The translations under genes were made by a program, and so were the position numbers. Below the pieces are notes generated by a model. It was not told the origin of the DNA and made no database searches. It saw nothing but the letters and a program-made list of their open reading frames with translations. Below are positions 11,365-22,273 of a stretch of 64,000 bases of DNA, piece after piece (within the stretch, counting starts at the first letter, position 1; every line of letters begins with the position of its first letter). The stretch spans positions 1,903,282,644-1,903,346,643 of the forward strand of contig OY728163.1 in NCBI GenBank assembly GCA_963277665.1. The letters run 5' to 3'. Source of the stretch: Viscum album. Its lineage: Eukaryota > Streptophyta > Magnoliopsida > Santalales > Viscaceae.

Positions 11365-11721
11365 TAGATACTTGATAGCTATTTATTATCCCACATGGAT
11401 TATAATGAATACTTATTAAATAATGTTAATAAAAGAGTTTATGGAATACTAAGGTTTGGTAATTATGGTTCTTTAAAGAACAAAGGAAGTAGAAGTACTA
11501 AACTGGCTAATGGCACACTGAAAAAAACTCAAGTTATATATGTGATCGATTTTCATCATAGTCTCATTAGTGTGAGTCAACTCTGTGACTCAAGACTTAT
11601 AGTGACATTCAATCAAAAGGGGTGCACTATAAAAGGTACTATAGGGAACTCTCTCATAAAAGGATGCAGAATATATGACAACTTATACCAAGTTGATAGT
11701 AGTGATAATACTTTCTACTAA
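11365..11721 (+). pseudogene. Copia-A protease and linker
   Basis: The frame reads DSYLLSHMDY where copia proteases have DSGCSRHMTG, so the catalytic aspartate and serine remain but the glycine and next residues are changed. It continues to SLISVSQLCDSRLIVTFNQK and GCTIKG, the well-known LxSxSQLCDxGxxVxF motif, and ends near NLYQVD. The last 108 codons (11395-11721) are open. Copia protease cleaves the Gag-Pol polyprotein; the altered active site argues against function. Confidence 0.85.
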
Positions 11722-11724
11722 ACT

Positions 11725-12475
11725 ATTGAGGAAGAAAAATACTTATGGAATTGGAGGCTGGGGCACATTAATAAAAAAATACATGGAAATGTTATATAAG
11801 CTGAAGATAGTCATGGATATCCCCAGTCTAAAGAGTGAATGGGAGAAGACTTGTGATTTTTTCATACGTGGAAACTTGGTCTGTAGTTCATATCGTCCAA
11901 AGAATAAATGGGAATGAAATCTTCTTAATCTCATTAATAAAAATGTATGTGGTCTGATAAATGTTGCTGGAACTCATGGAGAAATGTAATTCATCCATTT
12001 GATTTATTATTATAGTATAATGTATTGTGTGATGGTTGTAAATAGGAAATAGTAGGTTCTTTATTGCTTTATAACTTATCGCCAAAACATATAGAATGAT
12101 ATGGGGTGTACAATTAATGTTCTGTAGTTTGATAATGGGGGCAGTAAACATCCATTGAGATTGAAAATTACTTTGGGAATCATTGAATACAACATGAGGT
12201 GGTTGTTATGAGAACCCCACAGAAAAATGGAGTTATTTAATATATTAATCGATAGGTAATCAATATGGACAGAACTATGCTGATTGAGACTCGTATCTAT
12301 CATTATTATTGGAAAGAGGTTGTTCATGTTGCAGTGTAAATTCAAAATTGAACAAGGGATATATATGGGTAAACCCAAGACATCATATGAGTTTCGACAT
12401 AGAGAGAATCCCTCTTTAAAGTATTTTCATGTTTTTGTAAGTAAATTGTTTTCAGAAACAAAGAAATAAACCAAG
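11725..12475 (+). pseudogene. Copia-A integrase remnant
   Basis: WNWRLGHINKK at about 11748-11778 is the conserved gag-pre-integrase motif (WHxRLGHINxxxL). The catalytic core that follows is full of stops but retains VVMRTPQKNGV near 12203 (family: TPQQNGVAER). The C-terminal part has SLKYFHVFVSKLFSETKK at 12413-12470, matching LKYFHVFGSKCF. Integrase would insert the cDNA into the chromosome. The DDE residues cannot all be placed, and the gene is broken. Confidence 0.8.
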
Positions 12476-12799
12476 TAAAGTATAGTTATGTGGAAGATAA
12501 ATGAATATTATTTGGATATTGAATGAATATAAAAGCCAACAAATTTTTCAATACGAGTCTTGGAAATTTTTTGGATAGTAGTGATGTCATGATAATTGAA
12601 TGTAGGAACAAAAATACCCTAAGGAGATCTTATGCTGATGAATTCTCCAATCACATGAAAACATAATTTTAAATGTCTATGATTGGGTAAATTATGTATA
12701 TATTATGGTTTCAAGTGAATCAGAAGAAGTATTAAACTTTCATTTCTTAAGAAAAGCATGTTAGAGAGATACTGAATAAATTCAATATACATGAATCCA

Positions 12800-13545
12800 A
12801 ACCAAAGTCTTCTTCCATTGCAGTTGGGGAAAAACTAGGAATTCACGGGGATGGGAAAACTTTAGATTCCATAATGTATAAAAGAATAATTGGAAGCCTA
12901 TTATACTTGACAGTGACATAAACAGATATTGTCTTTGTAACATGCTTAATGGATCACTTTCAATGTAATCCAAAATAAGAACACATGGCTGCAGTAAAAA
13001 TAATTTTCTGGTACATTCAAGGTACTCACAATTATGTCTTATAATTTACTACAAGAATAGATAGTAAAATATCATCTTTTTGTGATGCTGACCAGGCTGG
13101 AGATTTTTTTGTTAGAATGCCCACAAGTGCATGAGAAATATTTATTGGGAATAAATGTGTGGGATAGTTGAGTTAGAAATTTGAAAGAACTTATATTAGT
13201 ACTAGTGAGGCAGATTATATCTTGGAAATAAAGCCATTCACTCAGCTACTATGGATGATGCAACAAATGACTAATATTGGAGATGAGGTGAAATAGACAA
13301 TAGTGATTTATAGTGATAACAAGAGATAAATTGATCTTACTAAGAATCTTCTTCAGAATTATCACAGGAAACACATTGAAATTAGATATCAGTTGCTCAA
13401 GGAAAAATTTAAACAAGGAAATATTAGAACGGATCATGTTGGAACTAATGATCAAGTGGATGACATACTAACGAAGACATTGTCCGCACACATGTTCAAT
13501 AACCATTGGTTTAACCTCAATGTTCAGCCACCACCCAATGCTTGA
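12800..13545 (+). pseudogene. Copia-A reverse transcriptase end and RNase H
   Basis: The frame contains YKRIIGSLLYLT near 12880, then EHMAAVKIIFWYIQGT, FCDADQAGDFFVRMPTSA at about 13078-13131, TYISTSEADYI near 13190, YHRKHIEIRY near 13361, and DQVDDILTKTL near 13452. It ends PPPNA and a stop at 13543-13545. These are the ordered landmarks of the copia RT thumb and RNase H. In-frame stops replace Trp/Gln/Arg codons. The polymerase core with YVDD is missing: only about 390 bp separate the integrase end from this part, where about 1.7 kb is expected. Confidence 0.88.
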
Positions 13546-14047
13546 GGAGTTCATAAAATTTCCCCTCTCCTTGGTTAAATTAATTGTTATAATCTATTTT
13601 ATAATTTGATGCAGGTTTATGGGTGCGATAGGATCCAGGTGGAGTATGTTTTGAACATTACAAGTCAAAATCCGGATCTTTGGGTTTGTTTCCAATGGGG
13701 TAAAATTGATAAATTCAATGGTTCAATGGTATAAAAGAGTATAGGATAAACGATAGGGATGAAAATTTTAAATTATACAAAGGGTGAATATGAAAATTTA
13801 GTTTTATGAGGAAACATTTCAGGACATGTAATGCTTCAATGACATGGTCAGAGAATAGATTGTAAATCTTTAAACATTCCAAAACATGAGAACCCAATTC
13901 AGTATTCCCCTTTTGTTTTATACACTGAGAATTTCTCACATAGACATAGATTTTTGGCTGAGTTGTTTATTTTGTGTCTATTTTTCATAGTGGATGGTGC
14001 TCGATCGAATTTATCTGTAGATTACTAACGAACCCAAAGGGTGAGAT
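13546..14047 (+). other. Copia-A pol-LTR spacer and polypurine tract
   Basis: About 490 bases after the pol stop carry no recognisable frame on the plus strand. The spacer ends with CCAAAGGGTGAGAT (14034-14047), a slightly decayed polypurine tract directly before the LTR start TGTTAGAACC. Confidence 0.75.
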
Positions 14048-15494
14048 TGTTAGAACCAAGACTGTTCTTTGTTAGAAATGGAGTTTGTTTGGTTTCTGTT
14101 GTCAATCATCACATTTAATATCTTAGAGTTTTAAAGAAAATGGATCCTACAGTTCAAGATATCAATAGTATTGAAGGTAAAATCATTTCCTAGTGTTTTC
14201 CAAATTTTTGGGGTCTAAAATTGGGAGGATGGATTCCAATGTGAAAAAATATTTTCCTTAAAGTCATTATAAAACAATTCAATGGCATGAGTTTTGTGAA
14301 TATGGGATTCATGAGTCGTGTTTCACGAATGACTAAATATTTCGAAGGTGTGCTCTATGATTATGATAAGAATCACAGACAGATATAGTGTTCTACATGA
14401 TTATGAGAATTGGAGCTTCGCGGTCATTGAATGATACTCCACAATTAAGAAGAGCACCATGAAGGGTTTTGATATAAAACTCTACGATTACAATGAGCAT
14501 TGCGAACATAAAATTTCCATGGTGTTTCTTAGAAGGAGTCGCACCACCATGATGTTTTTGATGAATTTGAAACTTTTTCTGGAGGTGGTGGAGCTTCACA
14601 AATGATCGAGCCTATAAATAAGATCCTACCCTCTATTTATTCTAATGCGTTTTTCATGGATAATCCTGAAACACTCTGATTTCACAATGTCAGGGGAGAT
14701 TCGCAGATCTGGATTTCTCTGCAAGCTTGAGCATCATGAAAATACTATAATTCTTAACTAATGTTCAATGCTTATGTTTAAAGGGTAATTCTCAATGATG
14801 GGGCACTTCGTGTTGACTCAATGAGCATTGCGAGGGCAGTTAGTTCTACGAAGGTAGGAAAGCTTTATAATGATATTTAGTTCCACAAAAGAATGTGAGC
14901 TCGTGAAGGATGTGTGTTCTGTTAAGATAGGGGTACTTCGCGAAGGAGTTTCATGAATGGAAATATTTATTATCCGGTTTTAATGGAATGGTCCTTTTGA
15001 TTTCATCAACTCAAGTATGTGGTGCAAGAAGAGTCTCATGCTAATTTTGAGACAATAACTTTAATACCAATTCATTGAAAAGACCTTCAAGTTGATAAAT
15101 TGAGTAAGTCATAACCCAAGTAATTGGTATGGGGGGAGTTAATGGAAGTGTTACGAGGGATGCTATGAGTGATCCCTAAAATATTGTAATGGCAGCATTC
15201 TAATCACATAGTGACTATGACTGAAATTCTCTAATCTACAACTAGTCAGGATTAGGGGACTTAGGTACGACTGAAACACTATCTGTGTATGCTCATTAGA
15301 AATAGACCTTAGTGGTGAACCAAGTAAAATTATTGTGTACCACATCTTTTCATGTAAATGTTTGATTACTGGTCATATCTATCACATAGGCTTAACAAGT
15401 TCCAACCAATGTGGGAAAAAGATCCATCACTTTGAGATAATATTTTGACACCCTGATTCACCATTCCCCTATCAGGATTTCCTATGGTCCTATA
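14048..15494 (+). repeat. Copia-A 3' LTR
   Basis: It starts TGTTAGAACCAAG and ends near TCCTATA, with the target duplication GGAAT right after it. A clear TATA box (GAGCCTATAAATAAG) lies at about 14608-14621; its partner in the 5' LTR is mutated. Repeated motifs such as CATTGCGAGG, TTCTACGAAGG and CTTCGCGAAGG at 14826-14947 mirror those in the 5' LTR. Near the end, CCTGAT and ATCAGG form a short hairpin. Confidence 0.9.
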
Positions 15495-15499
15495 GGAAT

Positions 15500-18035
15500 C
15501 CTTTTAAAATAATATAAATTATTTCTATATCCAAATTAAAAACTTTGAACCTTATGCCGATTGTACATATACAACATGTGTGGGTATAAATCCCATGTAG
15601 GGGTGTGTATAAATATATAAAGTAGGATTTCTTACAACCATTGAAGAAAAAAAATGTAATAAGTTATCTAAAATCTTGTATAAAAATATCTATATGGAAC
15701 ATAACGAATATGTATATATTATCAATCATAATAAGACATAATTATATAGAAAATTATCAATTATCTCAAATCTAACCCATGATGGCCTATGACTCATAAG
15801 AAACTAAGGGTTCTTGGAGTACTATAACTCCGTGATGTTTGAAGTAAATATATTATTTATACGTCTCACTTTGAATGATACCCAATAACCTCATTGGAGT
15901 TCTAAAGAAGATCTATCTCTTTATCTATTATCACACAACAACCCCGGGTGGCACACAACTGTCATGAAAAGAACACAACAAATGAGAGCACACAACTAAT
16001 AAGAGAACACATCCAATTAGAGAGAGGCACCAGATCCCAAAACACCTCGATCATCATGCCTGAACCTAATTTTTCTTCCTCAAAATCCCAAAATATACAT
16101 ATCTTTCCCCACATAAGACTATATATTGGTGAACATGCCAAAATAATTCAATCCACATGTAAAAATTCATTGGATATTCTATTTATTTATTTAAAACATT
16201 TATTTTATGTAAAATATAAGTTTTATTGTATTGTAAATGAGAGTCACTACATAATGGGACCTAGGGATCATGAAACAAGTTAGAATTAGGTTTCACTGTA
16301 CTGAATCATCCATCTAGATGTCATGATCATTATATTGATGAAATATCGTTAATCTTCCATCACTGTAAGAATATATAACCAATTAATGATTCTAAAGATA
16401 TATATATTTGATTACTGTTAGAATTCTTGCATCCTTCACCCACTCTAATGATGCACCTCTCCTTTAATAACTTTACATGTGGCACAATAGCCTATGTGGC
16501 CATAGACACCTCAACATGACCAACCTCCCAAAAAGTCGGCTACCTACCACTAGAATCCATGCCAAAGTTGGACCCTAGAGATACCTCAACATTTTCACTA
16601 TCATTCCGAAAATTTATTTTCTACCATTCAACGTCATATGCATATAAATATCCATAGCATTAAGCACCATACTCCTACCATCATCCTAAAATACTTATTT
16701 GATAGACCCTAATTAAGCCACCTCACACCATGGGTTCCCATAGGGTCAGGGTTCATCCATCATGAGAGGAGGATAAGATAGAAATAGAGGATAGAAAAAT
16801 ATAATATTATAGTATAATACGAGACCATGTTTATCTTCTATCTACCATTGAAACAAGATATTCCAGAAGAAAAAATGTTAAACCTGAAATAATTCCCTTA
16901 ATTAGATAATTTCACCTGTTACAATACCATCAAAATTATGTATAACATATTCACATTAAATTATTTATAATCAAACCATGTATACTTATTCAGTAAATTA
17001 AATTAAAATTGATAATTCAATTTGTTTAAATATTTGATTTAACGACTATACATCATCATCAATATAATAACTACAAAAATTACCCATAAAGAGTAGACAA
17101 TATTGATTAATTATTCATGAAAAAAATTAACAATTAATTTAGAAATATAATTTTCTGAAGTTTATAAAAAATTATTCAATGAGGAATAGTGCATAAGAAA
17201 AATCATGAATCCCTACCTCAAAAAAGGATCACTCAGCGATGATGGCTCCAAAAATGTTTTCCTCATTGACCAGGAGGATTCATTCTATGATACCTCTAAT
17301 GAACTCCTCTACATTAGAACTCCACTGATTCTTCTTTTATTTCATTTTTAAATAATATTTATTTTTAACTAGTTTTACAGGGAATCCTTACATTGCATAA
17401 AATCCTATAATACATGGCATGAAGTCACAGAGGCACAAAGGCCAAGTAAAGTGACTAAAAGGCCCAAACTGCAACAACCCCTTCCCTATTTCATGTCATC
17501 CATCCATGTTAGCATCACCCGAATGATACATATGTAGTCATTCCAAAACTACAATGAATTGTTTCATTATTTGTATCCATTTTATTCTTACAGATACTAG
17601 TTTCACCACTATAGCTTCCCCGTGATCTCCCTACAATTATCCGACCTCACTATTGACTAACATGGCGTCTTATTTCAGTCCACTAGTTCCTATAGTTACT
17701 CATTTAAAAATCATAAAGGATTATATTTTGATGATTCAGTGGCCCAGTTCCCAAATCCTCCATACCGATCCCAGAAGTTCATTTTAATGAACAACACAAA
17801 CTGCTAGAGTTTCCCATTATAGTACTATTGTATTCCAACATAAGTTCACCCCTAATTTTGGGAATTGTAAATTCCTAGGCTTCATATAGATAACCCAAAT
17901 AATTATGCTAAATATCATTATATATTTCATGGAAAAATTCTATACAATAAATCACAATAATGAAAAATTAATTCATTAATAATTTTACCTTTTAAAATAA
18001 TTAATTAACTTTTCAATGATATCCAACTCATGGTG
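15500..18035. other. Unclassified repeat-derived DNA
   Basis: No gene is visible. The sequence after the Copia-A target duplication should resume the Gypsy-1 interior cut at 7644, but I see no gag motif. A plus-strand TATA-like box near 16640-16648 (GCATATAAATATCC) with a C-rich downstream leader resembles an LTR promoter. The stretch 17360-18035 lies just inside the primer site of a minus-strand gypsy element and may be its leader. The 111-codon frame at 15948-16283 is unrecognised and has no supporting motif. Confidence 0.45.
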
Positions 18036-18048
18036 TCTTTGATACCAA
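18036..18048 (-). other. Primer-binding site, minus strand (Gypsy-2)
   Basis: The complement of TCTTTGATACCAA reads TTGGTATCAAAGA, matching the initiator Met tRNA site TGGTATCAGAGC. It sits four bases from the end of an LTR that extends to higher coordinates, so the element interior runs to lower coordinates. Confidence 0.75.
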
Positions 18049-18052
18049 CACA

Positions 18053-19989
18053 TGTTATAGTAGCCCTAGGGAAAACACAATATCACTGATGAAACCACAA
18101 TATATATTTTACCATTCAATTCTCTATTTATAAGAAAAATGATAATTCTAGAGAATTTATGTGTAAAAACTAAAGATAAAATTATAATAATTAATATATT
18201 TTTATCAGGTCCTCTCTACAATTGAAAATTTTTATCGTCTTGGAATAATGGTCAATGCCACACCTAGAAATTAATAAAACCATTTGATAATTTTTATGAG
18301 ATCATATGAAAGGTTTAATATACCATTTTACCCTTTGAGAGTTCATGAGGCTAGAAAACAAAAAACTAAGTCATGTGTTGACCAGAAAAATCATGGTTCA
18401 TCTCAATAAAGAACATGTGATATATATTCACCAAAACATTAAAACCCCTATTAGGAATAGGTGATTACAAACCAAGAATTACACAAAAACCTTAATTCCT
18501 CAATGATAAATTCCCCATCCCTTCTCAAAAAAATGATAAACACCCACTGGTGCTAATTTATTACAAGGAGTGTCCCAAAGTCCCATGTTCTAGATAGCCC
18601 AAAGGACAAGAAGATTTTGGCCTAAACTCCCCTTGGTTAATGGGACCAAAATTCACAAAATAGAAGCCTTCATCATGCTATTTTTCTATTCATCCACTAC
18701 ACTACCCCAAATTAGCAATAATCACATTGTATCACCCATATGAAATTCATAACGCCCCTTGACAAGAAGGTAAGGATCCCTTCCATCCAACGTAAGAAAT
18801 TTAAATAGGATTAGTTCCATTTGATAAGTTCCAACACACCCATAACTATTTCAAGCTACCCACAAGGGAGTGCACACATGGCACCCAGTATCAGCACATG
18901 CAAAGTAATAATGTGATGTCTAACGGATTCCACTATATTGATAATCAAATTTTAGGTCACACCTCCATTCAACATCAGATGTATAGGTGGGAAAATGGAA
19001 AATTGATATGTTCTAAAGAAATAATACTTATTCAAATTATCCCACCTAACGATTCATGTATGTTGACACATTGTAAAACATGACTATCACACCACGCCAT
19101 CTATATGCTTCATGTCATGATTCTAGCTTCCTATAAATATTTATACCCATAGAGTGATCCTCTATTTTTTCATTAAATGGACTGATCTAACCCGCTAAAA
19201 TAGGGATACTAGGATTTAAACCATGACCCAATGAATAATTTTGGGGTTAATTTGTCTTGTAGGTAATTTTCTGAATGCATATTCACAAAAAAATAATAAT
19301 ATATTTGAAATTTTTAAAAATGTATGTTTGAAATAATTTTTAAACGGTTCATATGGTAGGATGTTACCCACCAATATATTCCATAATTAGTACATAATAA
19401 AAATTTTATAAATTTTCTTTCAATGTAGATGGTCTGGATATAAACAATTTTCCTTAACAATTGGTATCCCATGATAAATAAGTAAATCGGGAAAATCCAT
19501 AATATTATGAAGAGAAATAAAAATTCTCTAATAAAAGACAATTTGGTAGGAATACATCCATTTAATAAATTCACAATTATCCCCTGATATATGTATTTTA
19601 TTTTATCTGAAATTTTATTATCATGTATACTTACATTATAAAATTTTCATTATAATTGATCTACGATGAACCAAATGATCATGTCATTCAATAAACATAC
19701 TAGGATTACTAAAATTTTGGTTTACCATATCTGATTAAGCTTCCCATATACTCTCTTGATAATCATAAAAGGATATGTTTAATGAATTTCATGAATCAAA
19801 TTTTTTTTATTATAAATTAATGATATATATAGGAATTCTACACCAAATTTATGCATGGTCACTATAACATATTCATTTAAAAAAAATTTAAATCTAAAAG
19901 GATGTTATTAATTCTTAAGATAAATAAGAATTAATTATAAAAAAATATACCACATAGTAGGAATATATTCACACATTTGGGACGTTACT
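18053..19989 (-). repeat. Gypsy-2 5' LTR (minus strand)
   Basis: On the minus strand the LTR begins near 19989 with GTAACGTCCCAAATGTG and ends GGGCTACTATAACA at 18053, beside the primer site. Length is about 1.94 kb. A minus-strand TATA box (GTATAAATATTTATAGG) lies at 19130-19146. The start dinucleotide TG has decayed, so the upper boundary is less certain than the lower one. No matching 3' LTR or pol was found, so the element is truncated on the left. Confidence 0.65.
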
Positions 19990-21618
19990 TTAATTTTCCA
20001 CTACCAGTTATGATTCCTTCATGAGAATGTACTTACTTCTCAAATATATTGATTAATAATAAACATATATCAGTTCCTCTAAAGTTTAAAATTAAAATAA
20101 AATATATAAAACTAATTCATGAAGATACATATATAAATATATATAAGATATTTTGTATCTATAATTTTGCATAATCAAACAATTCACAGAATGTGATGAA
20201 AAACTAAAATAGATAATATTATTTTATTATTATATATATTAGATTCTTGGGGTTACAATAAAATTAAACACAAAAAACCACACACACAGGATGGAAAGGC
20301 AATCCATATACACATCAAAGGATATTTCACCCATAAAGCCTTATTTATTCAATACATGGCCTAAAGGACCAGTGGTAATGAAGCTTATTACATATCTCAA
20401 AAACGCAACGCAGCGCCATGCCTGTATCATACTGCTGCATCACCGGGTCTGGGTCATGAATGTGTCATTCATCATGTTGTGCCACTGCTTACTTGTAGGA
20501 ATTTACTCCCACCCAGATTTAAACCCAAGTCTCGTGCATGATTACATGGAGCCATTACCAATCACATAATCCCCCAACTTATTTCATTATTACCATTATT
20601 ATTTTTAAACCATTTAAATTTAATTTTTTATTTTAGTTAGTAATATAATATTAATGGGTTAGACCCATCACCCAACCACAATAAAATTACTTCTTTTATA
20701 AGGGGTTATTTTTTATGGAATACCATCACAAATAATTATCTACAACTCTATTTAATATCAAATTACCTCTCATTTAAAAAAATCCCAATTAGTAAATATT
20801 TTTACTGACCATCAATAATATGCTGCGACCAAATATTTTTGTAATGAAAAAAGGGATCTGTCAAAAATAAAATTTAGAAATAATTTCTAATGAAAATAAT
20901 GATCCTTTGTAAATACTAGTTGTAAAGATAATTTAATCCATCAAAAATACTATTCAAGAATATTTTTTCAATAAAAATATTTATTTTTCAAAAATATTTA
21001 AAATAAAATTATAACTAATATAAATAAATTAAAATTAAACATTATAAAAAACATTCATAAAAAATAATAAACATTAATTATGTTTTATGTTTATCAAACA
21101 ATGATAATAAAATCAATGGGAGGGGGGTTAATTAGTTATAAGATCAAGAAAATTAAACTCTTTCCCAAAACCATGTTTAATTTATTATATCAACTTAATC
21201 ATATAATCATGATTTTACTGATGTTTCTACTCTTACTATTGATACTAATCATCCTTATCTATACATAATCAATATATAGTCTCATCCTGAGCTTAAATTC
21301 TATCCTTATACTCTACAGCGGATGAGGATTCCTTGTGATCTCCCTTCAAGTTGACTAATGACATAATTGTAATTCCACACTACCTAATTAGCATCAGTTG
21401 TGCAAAAATATCTACCACTAATCCTTTATTGATACCATTCAAAATCAACCATAACTAATCTAATTCATTGAAACCTAAAGCAAAAAATCAATCTCCCTTG
21501 GTATCAATCTGAATCTCATATATGAAAAAAATCACAGCCTCATGATGGAGATATATTACCTAAAATAAATTCTCTATATTATATCAATGGGTGGTTTATT
21601 TGAGTCATAGACTGCATG
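19990..21618. other. AT-rich spacer with a GC-richer patch
   Basis: Most of this is AT-rich with long A/T runs. The patch at 20289-20570 is clearly richer in G+C and keeps CpGs (for example CGCAACGCAGCGCC near 20405). It contains a 92-codon frame (20291-20569) that I do not recognise. No LTR ends, TSD or domain could be assigned. Confidence 0.4.
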
Positions 21619-22259
21619 TGATGCATAGAAATTTCATATTTCATGGAATATGTGTTCGATTGGGTTCAGTAACTTAGGTACCTAAATTTTCCATGTAGTT
21701 ATCACTTAAGGAAACATTTAAAAAGATATAAAATATGATGGAATTTCATTCATTCATGTGATGTATTAACTAGATAAATAATTAAATCATGTGTCGTGAC
21801 ACATGAGTTAATTAAAGAAATATTTTATGAACTTAATTATTGATATATAAATCCACTACCATATGATGGAAATAGTGTGAAATATTTCTTGCTTAAATAC
21901 TTAGATGAATTCCTTATAATCCAAGATCTCTACCACTCCATCCTTTTCGAATTGAGGTCTTAGAACTCCATGGGTGAAGGAGTATCCCATTCATATGATA
22001 AATAGTTCATTTGGCCTATTGATACCTTCAAAGGTAGAAATATTATGTTTTATACTATTTTTATCCTCATAAAATATATTGAAAATACATCAAGGATGTA
22101 GAATAATCTTCTTGAGTGAATAGTTTTCATTTATAACATATTGTTTATTTATGTTTCTTACACAAGTTTCATATTTATTGCATGTGAGATTATTAGGCAA
22201 GGGATTTAATTTCTTATTCATGATCTAATAATTGTAATTATACCCTAAAAAATTAATCA
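21619..22259 (+). repeat. Copia-B 5' LTR
   Basis: It aligns with 27962-28582: TGTGATGCAT, TATAAATCCACTA, TAGTGTGAAATATT, and TTTCTTACACA...TTCATATTTATT occur in the same order in both. A TATA box is at about 21844-21850. The LTR ends AATCA at 22259. Substitutions and indels between copies are frequent, so the insertion is old. Confidence 0.85.
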
Positions 22260-22260
22260 G

Positions 22261-22273
22261 TGTTATTAGATCC
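22261..22273 (+). other. Copia-B primer-binding site
   Basis: TGTTATTAGATCC matches TGGTATCAGAGCC at 10 of 13 positions, with G-to-T and C-to-T differences. It lies one base after the LTR end, as expected for minus-strand priming by initiator Met tRNA. Confidence 0.7.

Larger units (their letters stand above)
7645..15494 (+). mobile_element. Copia-A: complete, decayed Ty1/copia retrotransposon
   Basis: About 7.85 kb with two LTRs (7645-9111 and 14048-15494), gag, zinc knuckle, protease, integrase, the end of reverse transcriptase, RNase H, and a polypurine tract, all in copia order. A 5-bp target duplication GGAAT is present at 7640-7644 and 15495-15499. The LTRs differ by many substitutions and indels, so the insertion is old. 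Pol carries many stops, and about 1.3 kb covering most of the reverse transcriptase appears deleted. It cannot be autonomous. Confidence 0.9.
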
